DNA of 29,760 nt from Clostridiales bacterium UBA5446 (GCA_002427465.1 DIRC01000021.1:1-29760); one strand, 5' to 3'; shown: positions 1-8,576, counted from the stretch's first letter. The notes: generated by a model from the letters alone, not told the origin. Made by a program: numbers and translations.

Positions 1-1839
1 TCCGTGCCTTATGACAGAGCGGCGACCTCCATGGCCGCCTTTCCGATGTGCAGTGATTGCACCAAAGAATTTCATGATATCGAGAATAGACGCTACCATG
101 CTCAGCCGGACTGTTGCGCCGTTTGCGGGCCAAAAGCGTTTTTTTTCGATTCAAACGGCGAAGAACTGCCCGGCGACGCCATTGAGCATGCCAGAGCCTA
201 CCTGAAAGCGGGCAAAATCGTTGCGGTTAAAGGGCTTGGGGGCATACATCTGGCCTGCGGCGCCGCCGACGCGGGTGCGGCGCGGCTGCTGCGAAGCCGC
301 AAGCGGCGGGATGAGAAGCCCTTTGCCGTGATGTGCCGGGATATTTCCTGCGCCGAAAAGCTCTGCACGGTTACCCGGGAAGAAGAAAGAATCCTAGCAT
401 CTCACCGGCGGCCGATAGTCCTTTTGCGGAAAAAGGAACGCGGCAGCTATGAACACGTGAGTGAAAACAATGAAATCGGCGTGATGTTGCCATATACCCC
501 TCTGCACTATCTTCTCATGGGCGACGATATCGACGCGCTGATCATGACCAGTGCGAATCTGTCGGATACGCCGATCATGTATCAAAACGACGAGGCACTT
601 GAAAAACTCAGCGGCATTGCCGACGGGTTTCTCCTGCACGACAGGCAGATTCAGACCAGATGCGACGATTCCCTGGTCAGGGTTTATCACGGCGGGGAAT
701 ATTTTCTCAGGCGTTCCAGGGGATATGTGCCGCTTCCAGTTACGGTTCCGGGGGTGAAAAGCCGGATTCTGGCCTGCGGCGCGGAACAGAAAGCGTCCTT
801 TTGTCTTTCAAAGGACGGGTACGTTTTTCCCAGTCAGCACATTGGTGACCTGAAAAATATGGAAACCCTGGAAAACTATGAAAGCCAGATCAGGCATTTT
901 GCGCAGCTTTTCGATATTGACGCCCAGGCCGTGGCGTGCGATTTGCATCCGGATTATCTGTCGTCCGATTACGCCGAGTCGCAAGCGTCAAGCCGGGGAA
1001 TACCGCTGATACGGGTTCAGCACCACCACGCGCACATGGCGGCCTGCATGGCGGACAATGGGCTGGAAGGGAATTGCCTGGGACTGATTTGGGACGGCGC
1101 CGGTTACGGAGCCGACGGCACGATCTGGGGCGGTGAGCTGTTTTGCGGCGGATACGGCGGCTTTGCGCGCATCGGCAGCATCAGGCCGATCCCTTTGCCC
1201 GGGGGCGACTGCGCGGTGAAGGCAATCTGGCGCCTGGGCGTTTCACTGCTAAAGGAAGCCGGCGTGCCGGCCGAGGGCCTTTTTTCCGGACGCGGCGTGG
1301 AAAAAGTGCTGGAAATGCTGGAAAAGGGGTTGAACTGCCCGGCCAGCTCTGGGATGGGCCGGCTTTTCGACGGCGTGGCCGCCATACTCAAAATACGCGA
1401 GCAGTGCTCCTATGAGGGACAGGGGGCCGTTTTGCTGGAGGCCGCGGCGGAGCGGGATTCAGGCAGTTTTCAACTGAAATTCTATGAGGAAAACGGCTTG
1501 GATATTTTCGATTGGCGTCCGATGATCCTTGAAATTCATGAGGCCGCAGCATCTGGAATCCCGGCGGGGATAACGGCGTCCCGGTTTATGAATACGCTGA
1601 CGGATATGGCCGAGGCGCAATGCCTCAGGGCTGCGGAAAAAACAGGACTTACCCGGGTCGTACTTTCCGGGGGCGTGTTTCAAAATGCCTACATTTTGGC
1701 ACGGCTGCCGGACCGGCTCAGGGCTGCAGGGCTGGAGGTATTTACCCATAGCAGGGTTTCCACCAACGACGAGGGGCTTTCCCTCGGGCAGATTATGATC
1801 GGCGAGCATGCGCTCAGGACTGCGGATCAGGCCGTATGA
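1..1839 (+). CDS. hypF: HypF, carbamoyltransferase for [NiFe] hydrogenase cyanide ligands (5' partial)
   Basis: HypF transfers a carbamoyl group from carbamoyl phosphate to the C-terminal Cys of HypE, the first step in making the CN ligands of the NiFe site. The visible 612 codons lack the N-terminal acylphosphatase domain and first zinc finger, which must lie before base 1 because the frame is open to the edge and full HypF is about 750 residues. The first residues hold the second zinc finger (FPMCSDC, then CCAVCGP). A YrdC-like domain follows, then the Kae1-like domain with HHHAHMAAC, LIWDGAGYGADG and LSGGVFQNAY. The GTG at position 4 is an internal Val and not the start. hypC starts 10 bases after the stop, so the hyp genes form one operon. 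Identification is secure; only the start is missing. Confidence 0.95.
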   Translation, partial: SVPYDRAATSMAAFPMCSDCTKEFHDIENRRYHAQPDCCAVCGPKAFFFDSNGEELPGDAIEHARAYLKAGKIVAVKGLGGIHLACGAADAGAARLLRSRKRRDEKPFAVMCRDISCAEKLCTVTREEERILASHRRPIVLLRKKERGSYEHVSENNEIGVMLPYTPLHYLLMGDDIDALIMTSANLSDTPIMYQNDEALEKLSGIADGFLLHDRQIQTRCDDSLVRVYHGGEYFLRRSRGYVPLPVTVPGVKSRILACGAEQKASFCLSKDGYVFPSQHIGDLKNMETLENYESQIRHFAQLFDIDAQAVACDLHPDYLSSDYAESQASSRGIPLIRVQHHHAHMAACMADNGLEGNCLGLIWDGAGYGADGTIWGGELFCGGYGGFARIGSIRPIPLPGGDCAVKAIWRLGVSLLKEAGVPAEGLFSGRGVEKVLEMLEKGLNCPASSGMGRLFDGVAAILKIREQCSYEGQGAVLLEAAAERDSGSFQLKFYEENGLDIFDWRPMILEIHEAAASGIPAGITASRFMNTLTDMAEAQCLRAAEKTGLTRVVLSGGVFQNAYILARLPDRLRAAGLEVFTHSRVSTNDEGLSLGQIMIGEHALRTADQAV

Positions 1840-1849
1840 GGTGAAGATA

Positions 1850-2071
1850 ATGTGTCTTGCTGTACCCCTTAAAATTGTTGAAATCGACGGCGTGAACGCG
1901 GTGGGAGAAATCGAGGGCCTGCGGCGGAAAATGCGGTTGGACTTTATAAAAGAACCCAAAATCGGCGAATACGTCGTGGTTCACGCCGGTTTTGCGATAG
2001 AACGGCTTTCCATTGAGGAGGCGCGTCTGAATATCGCCGAATGGGAGGCGTTGGAAAATGCCTTGCGTTAA
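1850..2071 (+). CDS. hypC: HypC, hydrogenase maturation chaperone
   Basis: HypC works with HypD to assemble the Fe(CN)2CO group and deliver it to the hydrogenase large subunit. The 73-residue product begins MCLAVPLKIV, carrying the essential N-terminal Cys2 of the family, and has normal HypC length. The start at 1850 is chosen over the in-frame ATG at 1808 because only this one puts Cys at position 2 and it has a GAGGTG ribosome binding site just upstream. Its 3' end overlaps hypD by 14 bases, which suggests translational coupling with its partner protein. Confidence 0.95.
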   Translation: MCLAVPLKIVEIDGVNAVGEIEGLRRKMRLDFIKEPKIGEYVVVHAGFAIERLSIEEARLNIAEWEALENALR

Positions 2072-3119
2072 CCCGTTTGCGGGGATAAACACGGCGCAGC
2101 TCGGCGCCGTAAGGCTCATGGAGGTGTGCGGCACCCACACGATGGCTATTGCGAGGGCGGGGATAAAGCGCATACTTCCGAAAGACGTCACGCTGATTTC
2201 CGGCCCCGGCTGCCCGGTCTGTGTGACCCCTCCGGAGGTGATCGACACCATTCTGGCGCTGTCGTCGAAAAAGGGAGTGACGATTGCCACCTACGGCGAT
2301 ATGCTCCGGGTTCCCGGCAGCAGGAGGGGGGATAACCTGGCCCGCCGCCGCGCGCTGGGGGCATCCGTGGAGACGGTGTTTTCCGCCATGGACGCTGTGG
2401 ATTACGCAAAGAGCTTTCCCGGCAGGGAAGTGGTATTTCTCGGGATAGGCTTTGAGACGACAGCCCCGGGAACGGCAGCCGCCATACTCTCCGCCCATGA
2501 CGAGGGGGTGCGGAACTTTTCCGTTATTTCAGTGCTCAAGCTGGTGGAGCCGGCGCTGAGGGCCCTTGCGCAGTCCGAGGGATTCAATGTTCAGGGATTT
2601 CTCTGCCCGGGCCATGTGGCTTCGGTGATCGGCGAGGAAGGTTTCGCTTTCCTGCCGAGGGACTATGGGCTTCCAGCGGTGATTTCCGGCTTCGAGCCTC
2701 AGGATATCATACTTTCGATCCGCCGGCTTCTGGCCATGCTGGAAACGGGAAGGCCGGGCCTGGAAAACCAATATTCCCGGGCGGTTTCCCGGGATGGGAA
2801 TCCACTGGCGCTGGCCATGCTGCATCAGGTGTTCGAACCGAGGCGGGATATCTGGCGGGGGCTGGGCGCCATAGACGGCGGTGGGTTGGCGATCCGGCCG
2901 GAATATTCCGCCGCCGATGCTGAGAAGAAGTTTTACCTGGAAATATCGGAAGTAACTGCAGAGACGCCCTGCCGCTGCGGCCAGGTAATAACCGGACGGA
3001 TGCAGCCCGCGGATTGTCCGCTTTTCGGCGAAACCTGCGTGCCGGAGGATCCGGTGGGACCGTGCATGGTCTCCTCCGAAGGCGCCTGTGCCGCGGCTTA
3101 CAAATATCAGGGGATATAG
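2058..3119 (+). CDS. hypD: HypD, Fe-S scaffold for Fe(CN)2CO assembly
   Basis: HypD is the [4Fe-4S] redox scaffold on which CN and CO are attached to iron before transfer to the hydrogenase. The 353-residue protein has the family motifs in order: C24GTHT, GPGCPVC near residue 52, GFETTAPGTA near 135, a CPGHV motif near 180, and a C-terminal Cys-rich segment (CRCGQV, then CPLFGETC and GACAAAYKY) that binds the cluster. The length is typical. The ATG at 2058 lies inside hypC, and hypE begins 8 bases after the stop. Every key Cys expected from the family is present. Confidence 0.95.
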   Translation: MPCVNPFAGINTAQLGAVRLMEVCGTHTMAIARAGIKRILPKDVTLISGPGCPVCVTPPEVIDTILALSSKKGVTIATYGDMLRVPGSRRGDNLARRRALGASVETVFSAMDAVDYAKSFPGREVVFLGIGFETTAPGTAAAILSAHDEGVRNFSVISVLKLVEPALRALAQSEGFNVQGFLCPGHVASVIGEEGFAFLPRDYGLPAVISGFEPQDIILSIRRLLAMLETGRPGLENQYSRAVSRDGNPLALAMLHQVFEPRRDIWRGLGAIDGGGLAIRPEYSAADAEKKFYLEISEVTAETPCRCGQVITGRMQPADCPLFGETCVPEDPVGPCMVSSEGACAAAYKYQGI

Positions 3120-3127
3120 GTGGAGCA

Positions 3128-4126
3128 ATGGACGAGATCATTACGCTTGATTACGGCAGCGGCGGGAAAAAAACCGCATCGCTCATAGATAAGCTGATTG
3201 TACCGGCGTTTTGCAATCCGGCGCTTTCGGCCCTTGGGGATGGCGCCGTGCTGGCGGGCGCCGCAAGGCTGGTTTTTTCGACGGACAGTTTTGTGGTCAA
3301 TCCCCTGTTTTTCCCCGGCGGCGATATCGGCAAACTGTCGGTCTGCGGGACGGTAAACGACATTGCCATGTGCGGCGGAGATCCAAAGTATCTGAGCCTT
3401 GCCCTGATTATTGAGGAGGGCGTCCCGATGAATGTCCTGTCCCTTGTGATCGCCTCAATCAAAGCGGCGGCGGAAGCGGCCGGTGTGGTGATCGTAACAG
3501 GCGACACCAAGGTTGTGGAAAGAGGCAAGGCGGACGGCATTTATATCAACACCTCGGGCGTGGGTTTTTTGAAATACCCTGGACTCGCACCGGAAATGAT
3601 ACAGGACGGAGACGCGGTTTTGATTTCCGGAACCATAGGCGACCATGGCGCGGCGGTTATGCTGGCCAGAAACGGTATTTCCGATGGGGAAATCACATCG
3701 GACTGCGCGCCGCTAAACACGCTTGTGGACGCGCTGTTTGAATCCGGGGCGGCGGTCAGGATTTTGCGCGATCCGACAAGGGGCGGAGTTGCAACCACCC
3801 TGAACGAGTTTATCGAGGGCGCCGACCGGGGTATAGAGCTGGAGGAAACGGCCCTTCCGATCCGGGCGGATGTGCAGGCCGCGTGCGACATTCTGGGGTT
3901 TGATCCCCTTTACTGTGCCAATGAAGGCAAGCTGATTGCCATTGTATCCGGCGAGACGGCGCAGGCGGCGCTGTCGGCGCTTCGGAAGCATCCCCTGGGC
4001 GGGAACGCCGCGGTGATAGGCCGGGTAAGCGGCAGATATCCGGGGCGGGTGGTCATGAACACGGCTTTCGGCGGCGGCCGTGTGCTTCAGAAACTGGCAG
4101 GGGCACAACTGCCGCGCATATGTTAA
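3128..4126 (+). CDS. hypE: HypE, thiocyanate-forming dehydratase
   Basis: HypE uses ATP to dehydrate a carbamoyl group on its own C-terminal Cys to a thiocyanate, the CN donor for HypC-HypD. The 332-residue product belongs to the PurM/AIR synthetase fold family. It starts MDEIITLDYGSGGKK, shows the ATP-site segment DPTRGGVATTLNEF, and ends PRIC with the required terminal Cys exposed. A longer frame opens at 3014 but would run through the end of hypD. The ATG at 3128 has GGTGGA upstream and gives the canonical N-terminus. A 47-base gap separates it from the hydrogenase genes; I see no clear terminator there. Confidence 0.95.
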   Translation: MDEIITLDYGSGGKKTASLIDKLIVPAFCNPALSALGDGAVLAGAARLVFSTDSFVVNPLFFPGGDIGKLSVCGTVNDIAMCGGDPKYLSLALIIEEGVPMNVLSLVIASIKAAAEAAGVVIVTGDTKVVERGKADGIYINTSGVGFLKYPGLAPEMIQDGDAVLISGTIGDHGAAVMLARNGISDGEITSDCAPLNTLVDALFESGAAVRILRDPTRGGVATTLNEFIEGADRGIELEETALPIRADVQAACDILGFDPLYCANEGKLIAIVSGETAQAALSALRKHPLGGNAAVIGRVSGRYPGRVVMNTAFGGGRVLQKLAGAQLPRIC

Positions 4127-4173
4127 CGGATAATTGATCCAATATAGATTTCATGTGTTGAGAGGTAGACAGT

Positions 4174-4575
4174 ATGCAGGAATATCGAACAATCCCGATC
4201 ACAAAGACGGACATTGTACCCACTGCGCTCCGAATGCGCCATGAAGGCCGTCACCTGGTGATGATCCACGGGTATCTGGACAAGGACGGCAGCACCCATG
4301 TTTCCTGGGACTATGCGGTGGGCAACGCTGTGGAGTCCTATTATATCGTGGGTGAAACCACGTTCCCATCCATCGAGGGAGTCTATGACGAAGCGGCGCG
4401 CTGGCCTGAGCTGGAGCTTTATGAGCTGCTTGGTCTCACGTTCGAAGGACTGGATACTTCGGCGCGGCTGTTTTTGCCGGAGGACACGCTGGAGACCCAG
4501 GGCAAGGGGCATATCGTCGTCACCCCTCTTTCGGAACTGAGAGAGAAACGCCTGGAAATGGAGAAGGAGGAGTAA
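4174..4575 (+). CDS. mbhK: Hydrogenase subunit of the NuoC / 30-kDa family (MbhK/EchD-like)
   Basis: This 133-residue protein resembles the complex I 30-kDa (NuoC) subunit that caps the peripheral arm of group 4 [NiFe] hydrogenases. The family signature is visible as HLVMIHGYLDKDG and then the acidic segment around YDEAARWPELELYELLGLTFEG, which matches the Nuo C-type motif of acidic and aromatic residues. It is shorter than NuoC, as expected for Ech/Mbh versions. The ATG at 4174 has GAGAGG upstream. The next gene, the large subunit, starts one base after the stop. The C-terminus is highly charged (REKRLEMEKEE). Naming follows the Pyrococcus Mbh scheme by analogy. Confidence 0.85.
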   Translation: MQEYRTIPITKTDIVPTALRMRHEGRHLVMIHGYLDKDGSTHVSWDYAVGNAVESYYIVGETTFPSIEGVYDEAARWPELELYELLGLTFEGLDTSARLFLPEDTLETQGKGHIVVTPLSELREKRLEMEKEE

Positions 4576-4576
4576 C

Positions 4577-5659
4577 ATGAGCTATATCGTTCCAATAGGC
4601 CCCTATCATCCCGCTCTGGAGGAGCCGGTTCACGCGAAGTTGTATACGGAAGGCGAAGTCATCACTGACGCTGAGGTTTATGTCGGGTATAACCATCGCG
4701 GGATTGAGAAGCTGGCCACCGAGCGCAACGCCATTCAAACCCTGGTGCTTGTGGAGCGGGTGTGCGGAATTTGCTCCCATTCCCATTCCTTCACATACGC
4801 CATGGCGGTTGAAGGAATAAACGGCGTTGAGGTTCCCAGGCGCGGCCAGTATATCCGGGTGATTACGGCCGAACTGGAAAGGCTGCACTCCCATATGCTC
4901 TGGGCGGGGATCGCATTCCATATTATCGGTCACGACAGCATGTTTATGTACACGTGGGACGCGCGTGAGGTCATCATGGATATGCTGGAGGAGCTTTCCG
5001 GAAACCGTGTGAATTATGCCATGGTTACCATCGGCGGTGCGCGTCGGGACATCAGTGACGACATGCGCCGGAAATTTCTTAAAAACCTGGACGCCTGCGT
5101 CCCGAAACTTGACCGGATCACTGAGATCGCTTTAAATGACAAGACCATAGCCCTGCGCACGAAAGGCGTGGGCGTGATGTCTACCGAGGACGCTGTGAGA
5201 TTGGGCGCCGTGGGACCCCACGCCAGAGCCTCCAATGTGAAGATCGATGTCCGGAAGGACGCCCCATATTCCTGCTATGACGAGTTTGATTTTAATATCT
5301 GCACATGGGATTCCTGTGACGTTTTTGCCAGGGTGGTGGTCAGGCTGCTGGAATGCTATGAGAGCGTGAAAATTCTGCGTCAGGCCCTGGAAAATCTGCC
5401 GGAAGGGCCAATTAACAACGGCAATAAACTACCGAAGATCGCCGAGGGCGAGATGGTATCCCGCCATGAGGCTCCCCGTGGACAGCTCATCCACAAAGTT
5501 GTTGGCAACGGAAGTCTGTTTAATCACCGGGTCAGCATCCATGTTCCGACATTCAAAAACGTCACGACGGTGCCTTTGATGCTTAGGGGGAATACCGTGG
5601 CGGACGCGGGACTCATTATTGCCGGCATAGACCCATGCTTCAGCTGCTTGGACAGATAG
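4577..5659 (+). CDS. mbhL: Group 4 [NiFe] hydrogenase large (catalytic) subunit, MbhL/EchE-like
   Basis: The catalytic subunit reduces protons to H2 at a NiFe(CN)2CO centre. The 360-residue protein has both Ni-binding CxxC motifs: RVCGICSHSHS (C63, C66) near the N-terminus and DPCFSCLDR (C354, C357) at the end. Length and overall pattern (MSYIVPIGPYHPALEEP, YNHRGIEKLA, ERLHSHMLWAG) match the compact Ech/Mbh-type large subunits. The protein stops at the Arg of the last motif, so it has no C-terminal extension for an HycI/HyaD-type protease to remove, and no such protease gene is in the window. It sits between mbhK and hypA with 1-base gaps. An E. coli Hyd-3 type enzyme is unlikely because of the Mrp genes that follow. 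Confidence 0.93.
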   Translation: MSYIVPIGPYHPALEEPVHAKLYTEGEVITDAEVYVGYNHRGIEKLATERNAIQTLVLVERVCGICSHSHSFTYAMAVEGINGVEVPRRGQYIRVITAELERLHSHMLWAGIAFHIIGHDSMFMYTWDAREVIMDMLEELSGNRVNYAMVTIGGARRDISDDMRRKFLKNLDACVPKLDRITEIALNDKTIALRTKGVGVMSTEDAVRLGAVGPHARASNVKIDVRKDAPYSCYDEFDFNICTWDSCDVFARVVVRLLECYESVKILRQALENLPEGPINNGNKLPKIAEGEMVSRHEAPRGQLIHKVVGNGSLFNHRVSIHVPTFKNVTTVPLMLRGNTVADAGLIIAGIDPCFSCLDR

Positions 5660-5660
5660 T

Positions 5661-5996
5661 ATGCACGAGCTGGCTGTTGCACAGAACATCATCGCAATTA
5701 TAGAGGCGGAGGAAAAAAAGCAAGGGTTTAAAAGGGTTCTCTCGATCAGCCTCAGGATCGGAGAACTGTCCGGAGTCATTCCAGAATGCCTTTTGGAGTT
5801 TTTCCCGATGGCCGCCCGGGGTACCGCGGCGGAGGGGGCGGCCTTGATCTCGGAGGCTGTGCCCGCCGCGGTTCGGTGCCTCTCCTGCGGGGCGGAGGGC
5901 AGGCCGGAGAAGGCTTGCTGTTCCGTGTGCGGTGCAGAAAATATCAAGCTCATTTCCGGCCGTGAGTTTTTTGTGGAATCCATAGAAGTTGAATAA
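5661..5996 (+). CDS. hypA: HypA, nickel-insertion chaperone
   Basis: HypA binds Ni and, normally with the GTPase HypB, inserts it into the hydrogenase large subunit. The 111-residue product begins MHEL, with the N-terminal Met-His-Glu Ni site. It carries the structural zinc motif as two CxxC pairs (CLSC and CSVC) in the last third. The gene lies directly behind the large-subunit gene, one base after its stop, and apart from the hypFCDE block. hypB is not in this window and may lie upstream of base 1. No other Ni gene is visible. Confidence 0.93.
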   Translation: MHELAVAQNIIAIIEAEEKKQGFKRVLSISLRIGELSGVIPECLLEFFPMAARGTAAEGAALISEAVPAAVRCLSCGAEGRPEKACCSVCGAENIKLISGREFFVESIEVE

Positions 5997-6022
5997 TCAT
6001 AGATGATCCGGGAGGTTTTAAC

Positions 6023-6553
6023 TTGAACAGTATTAAGAAAGCAAGCTTTTCCGCGTATCTCTCTACCTTCATTCTTTGCGCGCTGTTTTGGATCCTGCTG
6101 ACGGGCAGTTTTGACAAGGAAGAATTGATAGCGGGCGCGGGCGTCAGCCTGATCGCGGCTGTCTTTTCGGCTAAGTCTATCATGAACGATCATCCGTTCT
6201 GGCTCTGGAACCCGGCCAGGATGTTCCCAATGCTCTTCTACTGTCTTGTCATTTTTCCCTGGGAGCTGATTAAAGCCAATTTTGACGTGGCTTTAAGGGC
6301 GCTGAACCCCAGACTGCCCATTAATCCAGGCATCGTCAAGGTGCCGGTCGGTCTCAGGTCGGATTACGGCAAGACGATGCTTTCCGACTCCATTACGCTG
6401 ACACCGGGGACGATCACGATGGAGATGACCGAGGAGGACGGACAGAACTATTTCTATATTCACTGGATAGACGTGAAGGAGACCGATAGCGAAAAAGCCG
6501 GAGATGCCATAAAAGGAACCCTTGAAAAATGGGTCAGGAGGATATGGAAATGA
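6023..6553 (+). CDS. mbhA: MrpE/MnhE-like antiporter subunit (MbhA-like)
   Basis: This is the first gene of the Mrp-like Na+/H+ antiporter module of the hydrogenase. The 176-residue product has two or three hydrophobic helices in its first 80 residues (AYLSTFILCALFWILL, then LIAGAGVSLIAAVFSAK, then MLFYCLVIFPWELIKANFDV). A cytoplasmic domain follows with the MnhE-typical stretch LSDSITLTPGTITME. The start is a TTG at 6023 with GGAGG 7 bases upstream. The gene ends in an ATGA overlap with the next one. In Pyrococcus furiosus Mbh the matching gene is mbhA, and the whole antiporter order here follows that operon. Confidence 0.88.
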   Translation: MNSIKKASFSAYLSTFILCALFWILLTGSFDKEELIAGAGVSLIAAVFSAKSIMNDHPFWLWNPARMFPMLFYCLVIFPWELIKANFDVALRALNPRLPINPGIVKVPVGLRSDYGKTMLSDSITLTPGTITMEMTEEDGQNYFYIHWIDVKETDSEKAGDAIKGTLEKWVRRIWK

Positions 6554-6804
6554 ATGAGTTTTTATATTTTGCCATATTTTTTGTCCTTTGCGCCCTGGCG
6601 GTAGCTGTCAGGCTCATTAAGGGCCCGAGTGTGGTGGACAGGGTTGTGGCGGCGGACAGCATCGATATTCTGACCGATATCGCCCTCATTCTTTTCGCCC
6701 TTTACAGCGGCAGGGGCATTTACCTGGACATCGCCCTTGTGACCGCGCTTCTGGGGTTTTTGGCCACTGTCCTGATTTCCAAGTATCTGGAGGGGACACT
6801 ATGA
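6550..6804 (+). CDS. mbhB: MrpF/MnhF-like antiporter subunit (MbhB-like)
   Basis: A small membrane protein of 84 residues with three predicted helices and the MrpF pattern RLIKGPSVVDRVVAADSID. The track frame is open from an ATG at 6529, but the AGGAGG at 6536-6541 is placed 8 bases before the ATG at 6550 and only 2 before the ATG at 6544, so 6550 is preferred. It overlaps the previous stop as ATGA, and the next gene also starts in an ATGA overlap. In Mrp-type complexes F packs with E and G in the Na+-translocating part. Confidence 0.88.
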   Translation: MNEFLYFAIFFVLCALAVAVRLIKGPSVVDRVVAADSIDILTDIALILFALYSGRGIYLDIALVTALLGFLATVLISKYLEGTL

Positions 6805-7148
6805 CACTTCGAATCATCATTAATGTGCTTTTTGGCTTCGGCGCGTTTTTCGCCCTGGCCGGTACGGTGGGGCTGCTGAGAATGCCGGACGCCTACTGCC
6901 GGATGCAGTCATCGACCAATATCGCCACGCTGGGACTGCTGCTTGTGGTGATAGGCGGCCTGCTTTATACGATTTTTGTTATGCAAAGCTGGTCGTCTTC
7001 GGTCAAAATACTTGTCATCGGGATTATATCCATCGTCGCGAACCCCGTGGCAAGCCATGCCATCTGCCGGGCGGCCTATCGGATAGGCGTGCGCCCGGAA
7101 AAAGAAATGGTCTGGGACGAATTGAAGGAGGGTGAAAAAAATGCTTAG
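6801..7148 (+). CDS. mbhC: MrpG/MnhG-like antiporter subunit (MbhC-like)
   Basis: The 115-residue product has three hydrophobic helices and the MrpG signature GTVGLLRMPDAYCRMQSSTN, followed by a conserved small helix ending NPVASHAICRAAYRIG. This matches the NPV(A/S)AHA(I/L) segment of the family. It overlaps the preceding gene by four bases (ATGA) and the next by eight. It belongs to the ion-translocating module of the hydrogenase complex. Confidence 0.88.
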   Translation: MTLRIIINVLFGFGAFFALAGTVGLLRMPDAYCRMQSSTNIATLGLLLVVIGGLLYTIFVMQSWSSSVKILVIGIISIVANPVASHAICRAAYRIGVRPEKEMVWDELKEGEKNA

Positions 7149-7395
7149 CCCTGTTTCGGTACTGAACTTTCTTGTCATCCTGGGGATTGTGCTTTGCGCC
7201 ATTCTGGCTGCCGGCTTCAAAAAAAATCTGCCGTCGATTCTTGCCTTGGCCGGCTGCGGCGCTTTCACCTCTCTTGAATTCATTTTGCTACATGCGCCGG
7301 ATGTAGCAATCGCCGAGGCCTCCGTGGGCGTGGTAATCACCACGATCATTTTCGTGGTCACTCTGCAAAAAACGGGAGGGGAGAACGAGAAATGA
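7141..7395 (+). CDS. mbhD: MbhD-like subunit (MrpA C-terminal fragment, DUF4040 type)
   Basis: A small membrane protein of 84 residues with three helices, corresponding to the part of MrpA just after its antiporter core. The motif LHAPDVAIAEASVGVVITTIIF is typical of this domain, in which the acidic residues lie within the membrane. The frame opens with a GTG at 7132, but AAGGAGG sits right against that codon. The ATG at 7141 has proper 9-base spacing and is taken as the start. Stand-alone MbhD plus MbhE without a long MrpA is the pattern of Mbh-type hydrogenases. Confidence 0.85.
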   Translation: MLSPVSVLNFLVILGIVLCAILAAGFKKNLPSILALAGCGAFTSLEFILLHAPDVAIAEASVGVVITTIIFVVTLQKTGGENEK

Positions 7396-7757
7396 AAAGG
7401 ACGCTTTTGGTCGTTGCGCTGCTCATTTTCATGTCTGCGGGCATCTTTTCCGTGACATATATGTACAAGAATATCCCGATTACATACGACGGTTCGAATA
7501 CCGACGTCTATGAGCTGGCGCACAACCCTACGGATTACGACACATCCGATGCGGACGGCGTGGCAAGCATTATTGTCAAGGAGAACCTTGACAAGACCCG
7601 CGCCACAAACAATGTGACGGCCATCGTATTCGACTTTCGCGGATACGATACCTTGGGGGAATCCTTTATCCTGCTTACCGCCATTACCGGCGCGCTGGTT
7701 GTTTTGAGAAAATCCAAGAAAAGGGGAGAGGGGGCTGCTAAGAATGAAGAACACTGA
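7392..7757 (+). CDS. mbhE: MbhE-like subunit (MrpA C-terminal domain)
   Basis: The 121-residue product has an N-terminal helix, a soluble middle part and a second helix. It carries the MrpA/MbhE hallmark FDFRGYDTLGESFIL that links the antiporter part to the rest of the complex. It overlaps mbhD by four bases (ATGA) and the next gene by 14. In Pyrococcus Mbh the protein joins MbhD to the MrpB-like subunit, and the same order is kept here. Confidence 0.85.
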   Translation: MKRTLLVVALLIFMSAGIFSVTYMYKNIPITYDGSNTDVYELAHNPTDYDTSDADGVASIIVKENLDKTRATNNVTAIVFDFRGYDTLGESFILLTAITGALVVLRKSKKRGEGAAKNEEH

Positions 7758-8229
7758 CAACAGCGACCTGATCGTCAAATGCCTTGCGGATAAGTTCCTG
7801 CCTCTGTCACTGGTGCTGGGCCTTTATGTTATTCTTCACGGCAACATCAGCCCCGGCGGCGGCTTCCAGGGCGGCGTGCTGGTATCCAGCGCGGTTCTCC
7901 TGCTTTACCTGGCCTACGGCTACAAGGGCGCCGCGGCTGCCATCAGCGGCAAGATCCTGCATAAAGGGGAGGCATTCGGCGCGATATGCTACATTGTCTT
8001 CGCCATGCTTGGCATTTTCTATGGCTTCAATTTCTGCCGGAACGTGCTGTTCAGCCGGGGCGAGATCGGCGATATCTGGAGTTCGGGTACGATTGCCCTA
8101 ATGAACTATGCCGTGGGCCTCAAGGTGCTCACCGGCGTAGGTTTCCTGCTGATGCTGGTTATCGGACTTCTTGCCGCGGATCCTGCAGAGAAGGCGCCGG
8201 ACGCGTCGGAAGGAGGGGAGCTTAAATGA
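7744..8229 (+). CDS. mbhF: MrpB/MnhB-like antiporter subunit (MbhF-like)
   Basis: The 161-residue product has four hydrophobic helices and the MnhB pattern LYVILHGNISPGGGFQGGVL near residue 27. The hydrophilic tail ends DASEGGELK. The ATG at 7744 lies inside mbhE and is preceded by GAGAGGGGG. Its stop overlaps the next start as ATGA. B-type subunits belong to the Na+/H+ exchange part of Mrp complexes. Confidence 0.88.
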   Translation: MKNTDNSDLIVKCLADKFLPLSLVLGLYVILHGNISPGGGFQGGVLVSSAVLLLYLAYGYKGAAAAISGKILHKGEAFGAICYIVFAMLGIFYGFNFCRNVLFSRGEIGDIWSSGTIALMNYAVGLKVLTGVGFLLMLVIGLLAADPAEKAPDASEGGELK

Positions 8230-8576
8230 TGCTTGTGAACTATATCGGGGCTGTGCTTCTGCTGGCGACCGGCTTTTATGTGATGATGACAAAAGAGAAT
8301 ATCATCAAAATCGTTATTGGAATGGGAATTATCGACTACGGACTTAACCTGATAATTGTCAGCATCGGGTTCAACGAAGGCGGCACGGCGCCGATCTTTA
8401 CCATGTCCGAGCTGAAGCCCGGGATGTATTTTGTGGACCCCGTACCCCAGGCGCTGACCCTTACCAGCATCGTCATTGGCGCCTGCGTGACCGCGATGGC
8501 GCTGACGCTGTGCATCAAGCTTTATGAGGAGTACGGTACGCTTAACTCGTCGCATATAAGGAGGCTGAGAGGATGA
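8226..8576 (+). CDS. mbhG: MrpC/NuoK-like subunit (MbhG-like)
   Basis: This 116-residue membrane protein has three helices and resembles NuoK and MrpC. The visible pattern is the helix GFYVMMTKENIIKIVIGMGI followed by DPVPQALTLTSIVIGACVTA, in which the DPxPQALxLTxIVIG motif is a strong MrpC mark. ATGA overlaps occur at both ends. It connects the B-like and D-like subunits in the proton/sodium path. Confidence 0.9.
   Translation: MMLVNYIGAVLLLATGFYVMMTKENIIKIVIGMGIIDYGLNLIIVSIGFNEGGTAPIFTMSELKPGMYFVDPVPQALTLTSIVIGACVTAMALTLCIKLYEEYGTLNSSHIRRLRG

Noticed and set aside
4577..5996. Hydrogenase large subunit cut short by a frameshift before its C-terminal extension.
   Set aside because: hypA begins one base after the stop with a proper MHEL start, and the final CxxC motif is complete; there is no room for an extension in another frame.
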